Below, in pieces: positions 12,457 to 22,987 of a stretch of DNA of 64,000 nucleotides. Source of the stretch: Quercus robur. Lineage: Eukaryota; Streptophyta; Magnoliopsida; Fagales; Fagaceae. How positions within the stretch are numbered: the stretch's first letter is position 1; the number at the start of each line of letters is the position of its first letter. The stretch is taken from positions 575,501-639,500 of the forward strand of contig NC_065542.1 in NCBI RefSeq assembly GCF_932294415.1. The letters are read 5' to 3'. The position numbers were made by a program, and so were the translations under genes. Under the pieces are notes generated by a model that did no database searches, had not been told where the DNA came from, and saw only the letters and a program-made list of their open reading frames with translations.

Positions 12457-13449
12457 ATGTCACCTAAACTTCCACGGAAGATCCGTCTCCTCCTTTCCAC
12501 CCTCAACTTTGTCACCGACTTATGTCGCCGCTCAAACGGCACCATCAACCGCTGTCTTATGAGCCTCATCGACTTCAAATCCCCTCCCTCTGAAAATCCC
12601 ACCAATGGAGTCCAAACCTCAGATTTCACAGTCGATCCCTCCCGAAACCTTTGGTTTCGCCTCTACACTCCCACCACCGCCACCACCACCAACAACAACA
12701 GCAATAGCCTCCCAATCATCTTTTACTTCCATGGTGGTGGGTTTGGCTTCTTTGCCGCAAACTCAAAACCCTTCGACGACTTATGCCAACGACTCGCTCA
12801 AGAAATCCCCTCCATCATCATCTCCATCAACTACCGCCTCGCACCAGAGCATAAGTATCCATGTCAATACGAAGACGGCTTTGATGTCTTGAAGTTCATC
12901 GATGAAGAAAACTTCAAACATTTTCCTCAAAAAGCTAATTTGAAACAGTGTTTTATCGCTGGAGACAGTGCTGGAGGTAATATAGCTCATCATGTGGCAC
13001 TCAAAGCGTGTGGATATAAGTTTCTTAAGCTGCAAGTTATTGGACTTACATCTTTGCAGCCATTTTTTGGTGGAGAAGAACGAACTGAATCCGAAACCAA
13101 CCTTGCTGGAGCTCCGCTAATTACAGTGGAGCGTACTGACTGGATGTGGAAAGCGTTTTTGCCACAAGGGTCCGACCGAGACCATGCAGCTGCTAACGTC
13201 TTTGGGCCGAACTCCATCGATATTTATGGGTTGAAGTTCCCGGCGACGATTGTGTTTGTTGGAGGGTTCGACCCTTTGCAGGATTGGCAAAAGAAGTACT
13301 ACGAGGGGTTGAAGAGAGCTGGGAAAGAAGCATATTTGATTGAGTATCCGAATGCGATTCACTCATTTTATGGGTTTCCTGAGTTTCCTGAGTCATCGTT
13401 GATGATTAAGGAGATGAGGGATTTCATGGAAAAGCAATCCTACAAATGA
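12457..13449 (+). CDS. Carboxylesterase, CXE18-like alpha/beta hydrolase
   Basis: A 330-residue single-exon gene of the plant carboxylesterase (CXE) family, the alpha/beta-hydrolase group that also includes the gibberellin receptor GID1. These enzymes hydrolyse carboxylic esters; the natural substrate is unknown here. Visible features are the oxyanion-hole motif HGGG (residues 92-95), the nucleophile elbow GDSAGG (169-174, Ser171), Asp272 in FDPLQD and His302 in AIHSFY, giving a complete Ser-Asp-His triad. SINYRLAPEHKYP (123-135) and LQPFFGGEERTE (200-211) are family blocks and point to the CXE18 branch. Length is normal and there is no signal peptide, so it is probably cytosolic. The ATG follows a nearby TATA box. 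A truncated paralogue lies 1.9 kb downstream. Confidence 0.93.
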   Translation: MSPKLPRKIRLLLSTLNFVTDLCRRSNGTINRCLMSLIDFKSPPSENPTNGVQTSDFTVDPSRNLWFRLYTPTTATTTNNNSNSLPIIFYFHGGGFGFFAANSKPFDDLCQRLAQEIPSIIISINYRLAPEHKYPCQYEDGFDVLKFIDEENFKHFPQKANLKQCFIAGDSAGGNIAHHVALKACGYKFLKLQVIGLTSLQPFFGGEERTESETNLAGAPLITVERTDWMWKAFLPQGSDRDHAAANVFGPNSIDIYGLKFPATIVFVGGFDPLQDWQKKYYEGLKRAGKEAYLIEYPNAIHSFYGFPEFPESSLMIKEMRDFMEKQSYK

Positions 13450-15330
13450 TATTACTGGAAATAGGAAAGCAATTATGTAAAAAGCGAAATTAAAGGATTG
13501 AAATAAAATTTGAAGAAAATTAGAAGGTTAATTTTGTATTTTAGCCCATAAAATAAAATAATGTTCTTGAAGTTATTCATGTGCTTGTAATTATTCAAAT
13601 GTTTGGATTGTAGAAAAAGCTTTACAAGACAAATTGCTTAAACCGCATGCTCATAGAGTCAACTGTATGGCTAAAATCCCTTCTATGATTTATTTGCTGA
13701 ATTTCACATATGAATAGTTTTTTTTTTTTAACCAGTCTAAATGTTTACTTTATGTTCTACCAATTGTAAGTTGCCACATGTCCTATATTTTTGAGGTTGA
13801 GGGTGGCCAAATTCGTTCTACAACTCATGTGACTTAAGCCTACAAGTGTATCTTAAACCTAACGATGGTTTAAGAAAATAGTGATGATTTTTGGGGGCCA
13901 ATTAGAAACAATGCCATTAAAAACATGAAGAATCCAAAAGAGGAGATTCAATCTTATCAAGAAAGCATTACATGTGTGATTGAATTTTGCTTACTTTCAG
14001 TAGCTTATTTGCATGGTATTTATAAAAAATATATATATATATATATAGTTTTTAGTAACTTTGATGTCAAGTGTATTACGTAGATAAGCTACAAGCTAAT
14101 TTATTTTTCAAAAGCTAAAGTTAGATTATTTTCAAAACAAAAGAGAGAGAGAGAGAAAAAATGGGACAAAATACAAAAAACTTTTAAGCAAAATCCAAAC
14201 ATACACTATGTGTGCGTTTGGATTCCGATGATCAGTTTACTTTTTGCTTAAATTTTTTACTATTTGCGAGTTTTACATGGGTCTCTTAGCAAATAAGCTT
14301 ATTTATAGCTTATTTCTTCACACTGTCAATGGGCTAGGTATTGTTTTTTGGTCAAAAAAACTACTTTTTGTAGGTCTGTCTATGTTTTTTCTTAACTTTT
14401 TGCTTATTGCTGGTTTCATTCATTCTTTTTTTTTTGTTACAGTATTTCCATTAAAAGCTAAGAACATCTCAATCTACCAAGTTAAGAACATCTCCAACAA
14501 GCTCTCTAAACCCAAAATCTGGAGAGTAAACCCACAAAAGTTGCTCAACAGTCTCTCTAAATCACTATTCATGAGCAAAAAATATTGTTTGCTAATGAAC
14601 AGTAACTCTCTAGGTCTGATGACCTACTGTTCATTAGCAAAAGAATTACTGGGAATAAAAAATTCAACCCACAAATTAAAATATTCTATTTTTACTCAAA
14701 ATTCACACCGGCTACAACTCAACCATTTCAAATCTTTTCTCTCTCAAACATCTCTATCTAAACTCAATCACAATATTTAAAATACAAACTCAAATGACAA
14801 TCTTAAAACTAATCAAATCATAACAAAAAAAGAATAAGAAAAAGAAGATAGCAAATCTAACCCATCTGAGCCACCATTGAGGGAGGATGAGCGGCAATGG
14901 AGCAGACGAGGTGGCATGAATGCTGATTTAAAAGGCTGTCTGTCTATAGCCTTAGTTACTGCTGATCTGAGAGAGAGAGAGAGAGAGAGAGCTAGACCAG
15001 AACATAGGTAGAAAATGAAAGTGAAAATGAAGATAGAGTGAAGAAGAAGTAAGTGTGTGTGGAGGAGAGTGAAGAGGAAGTACATGTGCCTGGAGGAGAA
15101 AAAAAAGAGGAAAAAAGAAAAGAAATAAAAAGACACGTATGGATGAAAACAAATAAAGAGATAAAGGGAAAATAAAATAAAAAATAAGAAATTAAAATTA
15201 AGAAATGCTACTACAATATTTTTTTGGAACAAGGGTGGGGATGCATGATTCATATAATTAGAGTAACTAGACATATATTATTGGAAGCTTGGAGAAAGCT
15301 GAACTGTATCGTTAATAATTAATTGACAAG
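13450..15330. other. Spacer between carboxylesterase copies, with repeat fragments
   Basis: Contains the 3' region of the intact gene, a (TA)n run at about 14028-14047, a GTGTGCGTTTGGATTC-type repeat start near 14210 (a common plant MITE end), an AAGAACATCTCCAACAAGC segment near 14484 that also looks like a MITE terminus, and a (GA)n run at about 14970-14990. Element boundaries could not be fixed. ORFs of 178 and 153 codons here are rich in Phe/Leu/Ser and match nothing. Confidence 0.45.
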
Positions 15331-15999
15331 TTTTGCGGAAGACTCGCTCGAGGAATCCCCTCCATTATCGTCTCTGTCAACTACAGGCTTGCACCGGAGC
15401 ATAAGTATCCATGCCAATACGAGGATGGCTTCGACGTCTTAAAGTTCATTGATGAAGAAAACTTGGAACACTTTCCTCAAAATGCTAATCTGAAGGATTG
15501 TTTTCTCGCTGGAGACAGTGCAGGAGGCAATATAGCGCACAATGTGGCACTCAAAGCAAGTGAGTCCAAGTTTCTTAAGCTGCAAGTTATTGGACTTATA
15601 GCTTTGCAGCCATTTTTTGGTGGAGAAGAGCGCACAGAATCTGAGAACAAACTTGATAGAGCTCCAGTACTTAAGGTGGAACACACAGACTGGTTTTGGA
15701 AGGCTTTTTTACCAGAAGGGTCAAACCAAGACCATGCAACCGCTAATGTTTTCGGGCCAAATTCAGTTGATATTTCCAGGGTGAATTTCCCAGCGACGAT
15801 TGTGTTTGTTGGAGGGTTTGACCCTTTACAGGATTGGCAAAAGAAGTACTATGAGGGGTTGCACAAAGCTGGGAAAGAAGCGTATTTGATCGAGTATGAG
15901 AATGCGTTTCACTCATTTTATGCTTTTCCTGAGTTTCCAGAGCATTCTTTGATGATTAAGGAGGTGAGGGATTTCATGCAAAAGCAATCATGCAAGTGA
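15331..15999 (+). pseudogene. 5'-truncated carboxylesterase paralogue
   Basis: Homology to the intact gene at 12457-13449 begins abruptly at the codon matching about residue 109 and runs without frameshift to a stop at 15997-15999. The nucleophile elbow (GDSAGG), the Asp block (FDPLQD) and the His block (AFHSFYAF) remain. The N-terminal third, including HGGG, is missing, and an in-frame TAA lies about 14 bases before the homology start, so no complete enzyme can be made. The retained frame is clean and close to the parent, so the truncation is recent or the fragment is still part of a transcript. Even the first bases of 3' sequence resemble the parent. Confidence 0.85.
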
Positions 16000-16700
16000 T
16001 ATTATTGAAGTTCTTATAAAACATTGTTTTCGGGTCTTGGATGCATGTCAGTGGTCACTCAACAAGAAAGAAAAGTAGGAATTGTGTTGTGAAAATAAAT
16101 CATGCCGATATTCATCAAATAAAAAGATTTATTTTTGAGTTAATTTTTTGCTTGTGATTGTTACTCAAACGCTTAGTTAGATAGCAGAAAAATTAAGCTT
16201 TAAGAATAAAATTTCTTAAAGCATAGATGCGTACAAAGAAGGCTAAAAGAGGAAATCGTGAAAATCCGTTCAATCTACTGCATTGCACAGATGTGGTTTT
16301 CGAAATTCCATATTATTGCTTTTAGGAACAAGACCATGAGATGCAATTTTCTCCCCTTTTCACATGGAATGGACCACTATATTATTGCGTCTTGTGCATG
16401 GGAGCAAGGACGGACCCAGATTTAAAGCTAGGGTGGTGGAGATAAGCGAAAATAAAAAATAAAAAAAATTTACAACTGCATCCATATATGTTGAATTTAA
16501 ATATTTTCTTTTGAAAAAAAAAAAATCAAATATTGTAGTTGATTTTCTCATGATCTACAAATAAAATAAAATTTATATTTATTATCTCACAAAAGGACTA
16601 ATCAAACATTGACAATTTTATTTAGATAAATTTGTGTCACATATATATTATATTATTTATTTCATTTTGTTTCTTTTATCTTTGTTTTTTTATCTTTGTC

Positions 16701-16705
16701 ATTTT
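16701..16705. repeat. Copia target-site duplication, left copy (ATTTT)
   Basis: ATTTT here and again at 21769-21773 directly after the right LTR. Other copies of the host repeat (for example near 25058) show the uninterrupted site. Confidence 0.9.
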
Positions 16706-16819
16706 TGTTGAAGTGGGCCATGTGTGGCTTGAATTGCCACAAGCCCACGTCCACTTTAAGTCGGTCCCTTTTGACCGAATTTCACAAGGAATAGCAATTC
16801 CAAAAAAGCAGCCGACTTT

Positions 16820-16855
<36 letters not shown>

Positions 16856-17195
16856 TTGGAGGGTAGCCGTGAGAGATTCAAGAAAAATTCCAATTAACCT
16901 AGTGAGCAAGCCGCATGAGAGAAAATAGAGAAAAGAGAGGCAGTCAGCTTCTATTCTTATTTTTTCTGTGAGAGAGTGCTAGGGTGTAATTGGGATTTGG
17001 GTTTCTTGAGAGTGTTCTTGTGCACTATTGTATTTTTCCCTGATAATAGTGAAATCCCTGTAACTCCGTGGACGTAGGCAAATTGCCGAACCACGTAAAT
17101 ATTGTCTTATGCGTGTGATTATTTTTCTTTGACGTGTGTTTTCTCTATTTATTTTTGTTCCTCATAGGTTGGGAATTTTGGTTAAATTCCCTACA
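16706..17195 (+). repeat. 5' LTR of the copia element, 490 bp
   Basis: Begins TGTTGAAGTGGG and ends TTCCCTACA. By eye it differs from the 3' LTR at 4 single bases plus the length of a TA run, about 99% identity. Confidence 0.95.
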
Positions 17196-17197
17196 AC

Positions 17198-17210
17198 TGG
17201 TATCAGAGCC
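17198..17210 (+). other. Primer-binding site (initiator-Met tRNA)
   Basis: TGGTATCAGAGCC, two bases after the 5' LTR, the standard copia primer site complementary to the 3' end of initiator-Met tRNA. Confidence 0.92.
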
Positions 17211-17234
17211 TAGGGTTAGGTTTGAGTGGGAGCA

Positions 17235-20200
17235 ATGGCAGAGGAAGCAGGAAAGGCATCTGGAATAGAAAAATTTGATGGCACAGACTTCGCGTATTGG
17301 AGGATGCAGATTGAAGATTATCTCTATGGGAGGAAATTGCATCTGCCTCTTTTAGGGACAAAACCTGAGGCTATGAAGGCTGATGAATGGGCTCTTCTTG
17401 ACAGACAGGTACTAGGAGTTATCAGGTTAACTCTGTCTAGGTCTGTTGCACACAATGTTGTAAAGGAGAAGACCACAGCAGATCTGATGAAGGCTTTGTC
17501 TGGTATGTATGAAAAACCGTCAGCAAACAATAAAGTGCACTTAATGAAGAAACTGTTCAATTTGAAGATGGCAGAGAATGCATCAGTAGCACAACATCTG
17601 AATGAATTTAACACTATCACAAATCAATTGTCATTTGTAGAAATTGACTTTGATGATGAGATCTGTGCACTGATCGTTTTGCCTTCTTTGCCAAACAGTT
17701 GGGAGGCAATGAGGATGGCAGTAAGCAATTCTACAGGAAAGGAAAAACTCAAGTACAATGATATACGAGATTTAATTCTGGCTAAGGAGATTCGCAGAAG
17801 AGATGCAGGTGAATCTTCAGGATCTGGTTCTGCCCTAAACCTTGAGACAAGAGGCAGAGGTAATAACAGAAATTCAAATCGGGGCAGATCAAAATCCAGA
17901 AATTCTAATCGGAACAGAAGTAAATCTAGATCAGGCCAACAAGTACAATGCTGGAATTGTGGGAAAACAGGTCACTTTAGGAATCAATGTAAAAGTCCTA
18001 AGAAGAAGAATGAAGATGATTCTGCTAATGTTGTAACAGAAGAGGTACATGATGCATTACTTCTTGCAATAGACAGTCCACTTGATGATTGGGTTTTGGA
18101 TTCAGGAGCTTCGTTTCATACCACTCCACACCGAGAAATCATACAGAATTATGTTGCAGGTGATTTTGGTAAGGTGTATTTGGCTGATGGTTCAGCCTTG
18201 GATGTTGTGGGTATGGGAGATGTTCGAATATTGTTGCCCAATGGGTCTATTTGGTTACTGGAGAAGATTCGACATATTCCTGACCTGAGGAGGAATCTGA
18301 TTTCTGTTGGACAACTTGATGATGAAGGACATGCAATACTATTTGTTGGTGGTACTTGGAAGGTTACAAAGGGAGCTAGGGTATTGGCTCGTAGAAAGAA
18401 GACTGGTACTCTATACATGACCTCAAGTCCAAGAGACACAATTGCAGTTGCTGATGCAAGTATTAATACAAGCCTATGGCACCGCAGACTTGGTCATATG
18501 AGTGAGAAAGGGATGAAGATGCTGCTGTCAAAAGGAAAACTACCAGAATTGAAGTCCATTGATTTTGACATGTGTGAAAGTTGCATCTTAGGAAAGCATA
18601 AAAAGGTGAGCTTCTTGAAAACTGGCAGGACACCGAAGGCTGGAAAATTGGAGTTAGTACACACTGATTTGTGGGGGCCTTCTCCAGTTGCATCCCTTGG
18701 AGGTTCAAGGTACTACATCACTTTTATTGATGACTCAAGCAGAAAGGTATGGGTTTATTTTCTGAAAAATAAATCTGATGTATTTGAAATCTTTAAGAAG
18801 TGGAAGGCCATGGTTGAGACAGAAACAGGTTTGAAAGTAAAATGTTTGAGGTCAGATAATGGAGGAGAGTACATAGATGGAGGGTTCAATGAGTATTGTA
18901 CTGCACAGGGAATTAGGATGAAGAAGACCATTCCTGAGACACCACAGCAGAATGGTGTGGCTGAGCGCATGAACAGAACTCTCAATGAGCGTGCTAGGAG
19001 TATGAGGTTGCATGCTGGACTACCAAAAACTTTTTGGGCTGATGCTGTTAGCACTGCAGCTTACCTGATAAACCGAGGACCTTCAGTTCCCATGGAGTTC
19101 AAACTTCCTGAGGAGGTTTGGAGCGGTAAAGAGGTAAAGTTTTCACACTTAAAAGTTTTTGGTTGTGTTTCCTATGTTCATATTGATTCTGATGCTCGTA
19201 GTAAACTTGATGCAAAGTCTAAAATATGTTTTTTCATTGGCTATGGTGATGAGAAATTTGGCTATAGGTTTTGGGATGAACAAAACAGGAAAATCATCAG
19301 AAGTAGAAATGTGATATTTAATGAACAGGTTATGTACAAGGACAGGTCAACTGTAGTGTCAGATGTTACAGAGATAGATCAAAAGAAATCTGAGTTTGTC
19401 AACTTAGATGAATTGACTGAAGGTACTGTCCAGAAAAGGGGTGAAGAAGATAAAGAGAATGTAAATTCACAGGTAGATCTGAGTACACCTGTAGCTGAAG
19501 TCCGCAGATCTTCTAGGAACATTAGACCTCCACAGCGTTATTCACCCACTCTAAATTATCTCCTGTTGACTGATGGTGGTGAGCTAGAGTGTTATGATGA
19601 AGCATTGCAAGATGAGAATTCAAGCAAGTGGGAGTTAGCCATGAAGGATGAGATGGATTCCTTGTTGGGGAATCAGACATAGGAACTGACTGAATTGCCA
19701 GTAGGAAAGAAGGCTTTGCACAACAAGTGGATATACAGAATAAAGAATGAGCATGATGGTAGCAAACATTACAAGGCCAGATTAGTTGTTAAAGGGTTCC
19801 AGCAGAAGGAAGGCATTGACTACACAGAGATATTTTCTCCAGTTGTGAAGATGTCAACAATCAGACTAGTACTGGAAATGGTAGCTGCAGAAAACTTACA
19901 TCTTGAGCAGTTAGATGTGAAGACAGCATTCCTTCATGGTGACTTAGAGGAAGACCTTTACATGATTCAGCCAGAAGGGTTCATTGCTCAAGGACAAGAG
20001 AATCTAGTCTGCAAACTGAAAAAGAGCTTGTATGGCCTAAAACAAGCTCCAAGACAGTGGTACAAGAAATTTGACAGTTTTATGCATAGAATTGGGTTCA
20101 AGAGATGTGAAGCTGATCACTGTTGCTATGTTAAGTTTTTTGACAATTCTTACATCATATTACTGTTGTATGTAGATGATATGCTTATTGCAGGGTCTAG

Positions 20201-21131
20201 CATTGAGGAGATTAATAATCTGAAGAAGCAATTGTCCAAACAGTTTGCAATGAAGGATTTGGGAGCTGCAAAGCAAATCCTTGGTATGAGAATCATTAGA
20301 GACAAGGCTAATGGTACATTGAAACTTTCACAGTCAGAGTATGTGAAGAAAGTTCTCAGCAGGTTCAACATGAATGAAGCTAAACCAATGAGCACACCCT
20401 TGGATAGTCATTTCAAACTAAGCAAAGAACAATCACCAAAGATAGAAAAAGAAATGGACCACATGAGCAAGGTGCCCTATGCCTCAGCTATTGGTAGCTT
20501 GATGTATGCTATGGTGTGTACAAGGCCAGACATTGCACATGCAGTGGGAATTGTGAGCAGATTCATGAGTAGACCTAGAAAGCAGCATTGGGAGGCAGTC
20601 AAGTGGATTCTGAGATATCTGAAGGGTTCATCAAATACATGTCTTTGCTTCACAGGTGCAAGTTTGAAACTGCAGGGTTATGTAGATGCTGATTTTGCTG
20701 GTGATATTGATAGTAGAAAGAGTACTACTGGGTTTGTTTTTACTCTGGGTGGTACAGCTATATCATGGGCTTCAAATCTACATAAGATTGTTACTTTGTC
20801 TAATACAGAAGCTGAGTATGTTGCAGCAACTGAAGCTGGAAAGGAGATGATTTGGCTACATAGTTTCTTAGAAGAATTGGGTAAGAAGCAGGAGATGGGC
20901 ATTCTACACAGTGACAATCAGAGTGCAATCTTTCTTGCCAAGAATTCGGCTTTTCATTCAAAGTCGAAGCACATACAGACAAAATACCACTTTATCCGTT
21001 ACCTTGTTGAAGATAAACTGGTAATACTTGAGAAGATTTGTGGATCTAAGAACCCGGCAGACATGTTGACTAAGGGTGTCACTATTGAGAAGTTGAAGCT
21101 GTGCGCAACTTCAATTGGTGTTCTAGCTTGA
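17235..21131 (+). pseudogene. Copia Gag-Pol polyprotein with one internal stop
   Basis: The first ATG is at 17235; a GTG nine bases upstream is in frame but unlikely. The frame encodes, in order: Gag; zinc knuckle CWNCGKTGHFRNQC; aspartic protease WVLDSGASFH; integrase with an HHCC region (WHRRLGHMS, CESC) and catalytic blocks HTDLWGP, RSDNGGEY and PQQNGVAERMNRT; reverse transcriptase with LDVKTAFLHGDL and YVDDM; RNase H with DADFAGD and the C-terminal block SKHIQTKYHFIRY. A TAG at 19680-19682, between integrase and RT, splits the frame into 815 codons and a downstream part that stays in the same phase to 21131. No frameshift was seen. As read, it would give Gag-PR-IN only, so mobility would need readthrough or a helper copy. 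Confidence 0.93.
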
Positions 21132-21268
21132 GGACAGAAGGATGAGTTGCAGGGATGAAGGATTGTGTTATGGAGGTATTGTGGCTGATGTTTGCAGCTT
21201 GTGTGCCCTTAAGGGCTAAGGTGGAGCTGATGGAGGAGTTTGCTTGTGTAGCTTGATCAATTCAAGCC

Positions 21269-21280
21269 AAGGTGGAGATT
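21269..21280 (+). other. Polypurine tract of the copia element
   Basis: AAGGTGGAGATT directly before the 3' LTR, the usual plus-strand priming position. Confidence 0.8.
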
Positions 21281-21397
21281 TGTTGAAGTGGGCCATGTGT
21301 GGCTTGAATTGCCACAAGCCCACGTCCACTTTAAGTCGGTCCCTTTTGACCGAATTTCACAAGGAATAGCAATTCCAAAAAAGCAGCCGACTTTGAC

Positions 21398-21428
<31 letters not shown>

Positions 21429-21768
21429 TTGGAGGGTAGCCGTGAGAGATTCAAGAAAAATTCCAATTAACCTAGTGAGCAAGCCGCATGAGAGAAAATA
21501 GAGAAAAGAGAGGCAATCAGCTTCTATTCTTATTTTTTCTGTGAGAGAGTGCTAGGGTGTAATTGGGATTTGGGTTTCTTGAGAGTGTTCTTGTGCACTA
21601 TTGTATTTTTCCCTGATAATAGTGAAATTCCTGTAACTCCGTGGACGTAGGCAAATTGCCGAACCACGTAAATATTGTCTTGTGCGTGTGATTATTTTTC
21701 TTTGACGTGTGTTTTCTCTTTTTATTTTTGTTCCTCATAGGTTGGGAATTTTGGTTAAATTCCCTACA
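21281..21768 (+). repeat. 3' LTR of the copia element, 488 bp
   Basis: Same TGTTGAAGTGGG...CCCTACA ends as the 5' LTR; the TA run is one unit shorter. Followed by the ATTTT duplication at 21769-21773. Confidence 0.95.
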
Positions 21769-22333
21769 ATTTTATCTCTTTATCTTTGTCACCCAGTGCC
21801 TCAAACACACCGATACCCCCTCTACTAATTTATAATGCATTATATGTCCTTTATCTCCTTCTTTCTCTTTATCTTTGTTGCCTATTCCCAATATTTCCCT
21901 ACTACCAACAAACAGTCAAAGTGTCAAACAATCAAATGCTTTATATATTATCACTTTATAAATCACAACTCACATCTCACTTTCTCCCACTCATCAGTTG
22001 CAAAAAAAAAAAAACAACAACACAATCAGTCAATCACAGATTCACAACACAAACATTATATCAATGTTATCTTAGGTTTTGAAGTTTAAAGAGAGAAAAA
22101 CTACTTGAAAGGGCAGATTGGAATTTTGGGATGGAGGCTGGAGGCTGCAACTGCCGGAGACAATGGTGGGTTGGGCAAATCAAGCTGCTGGAGGCGCTAA
22201 GGGTAGTGGCAATGACATGGGTCTGTGGCGGCTGAGGCTAGGCAGCGTGATAGTGGCCTGTGGCAACGTCGTGCGAGGCTGACAGTCTGTGCGGTGCCGT
22301 GGCTGATCGCTGACTCCAGTCAGTACTCAGTAC

Positions 22334-22987
22334 CAAGGACGACCCAGGATTTAAAGCTAGAGGGGCTGGAGATAAGCGGAAAAAAAAATCAAAAAAATTC
22401 ACAACTGCATCCATATATGTTGAATTTAAATATTTCTTTAGAAAAAAAAAATCAAATATCGTAGTTGATTTTCTCATGATTTACAAATAAAATAAAAATT
22501 ATATTTATTATCTCACAAAAGGACTAATCAAACATTGACAATTTTATTTTGATAAATTTGTGTCACATATATATTATATTATTTATTTCATTTTGTTTCT
22601 TTATCTTAATTTTTTCATCTCTGTCATTTTGTCTCTTTATCTTTGTCACTCATTACCCCAAACACACTTGTACCCCCACTACTAATTTATAATGCATTTT
22701 ATGTCCTTTATCTCCTTCTTTCTCTTTATCTCTATTGCCTATTCCCAATATTATCCCACTACCAACAAACAGTCAAAGTGTCAAACAATCAAATGATTTA
22801 TATATTATCACTTTATAAATCACAACTTACAGTCAAATACTTTAGCAAAAACTTTATATAAATCACAACTCACACCTCACTTTCTCAACTCAAACTCTCC
22901 CACTTATCAGTAGCAAAAAAAAAAAGAAAAAAAAAATCTCTGAGACAGACAGAGACTCCCAAGCCCCAAACACAATCACATATTCAA
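22334..22987. mobile_element. hAT-type element copy B (5' part)
   Basis: Begins CAAGGACGACCCAGG immediately after CTCAGTAC and follows the shared repeat sequence until about 22987. There it is interrupted by pararetrovirus-like sequence after CACAATCACATATTCAA, a junction also present uninterrupted in copy C at about 25390-25407. Confidence 0.65.

Larger units (their letters stand above)
16706..21768 (+). mobile_element. Ty1/copia retrotransposon (Tork/Tnt1-like), nearly intact
   Basis: A complete copia structure: 490- and 488-bp LTRs, an initiator-Met primer site, one gag-pol frame in the order Gag, protease, integrase, RT, RNase H, a purine tract, and a 5-bp ATTTT duplication. Integrase before RT places it in Ty1/copia, and motif similarity points to the Tork/Tnt1 lineage. 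It is inserted in hAT copy A on the plus strand. The high LTR identity indicates a young insertion. One in-frame stop interrupts the polyprotein at 19680. Confidence 0.96.
16405..22333. mobile_element. hAT-type element copy A (5' arm), split by the copia insertion
   Basis: Starts with CAAGGACGGACCCAG, then an AT-rich interior, and ends where copy B is inserted. Removing the copia element and one target copy leaves about 0.86 kb, very similar to the 5' part of copy D (25811-27019). The internal site CTCAGTAC is at 22326-22333, immediately followed by the start of copy B. There is no transposase ORF; the G-rich 22080-22320 segment is conserved in all copies but has no consistent frame. Confidence 0.7.

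Noticed and set aside
14244-15274. ORFs of 178 (+) and 153 (-) codons
   Set aside because: Low-complexity Phe/Leu/Ser translations through MITE-like and (GA)n sequence.
17226-17234. Alternative GTG start for the copia polyprotein
   Set aside because: Plant translation would use the ATG at 17235, which begins the usual Gag N-terminus.
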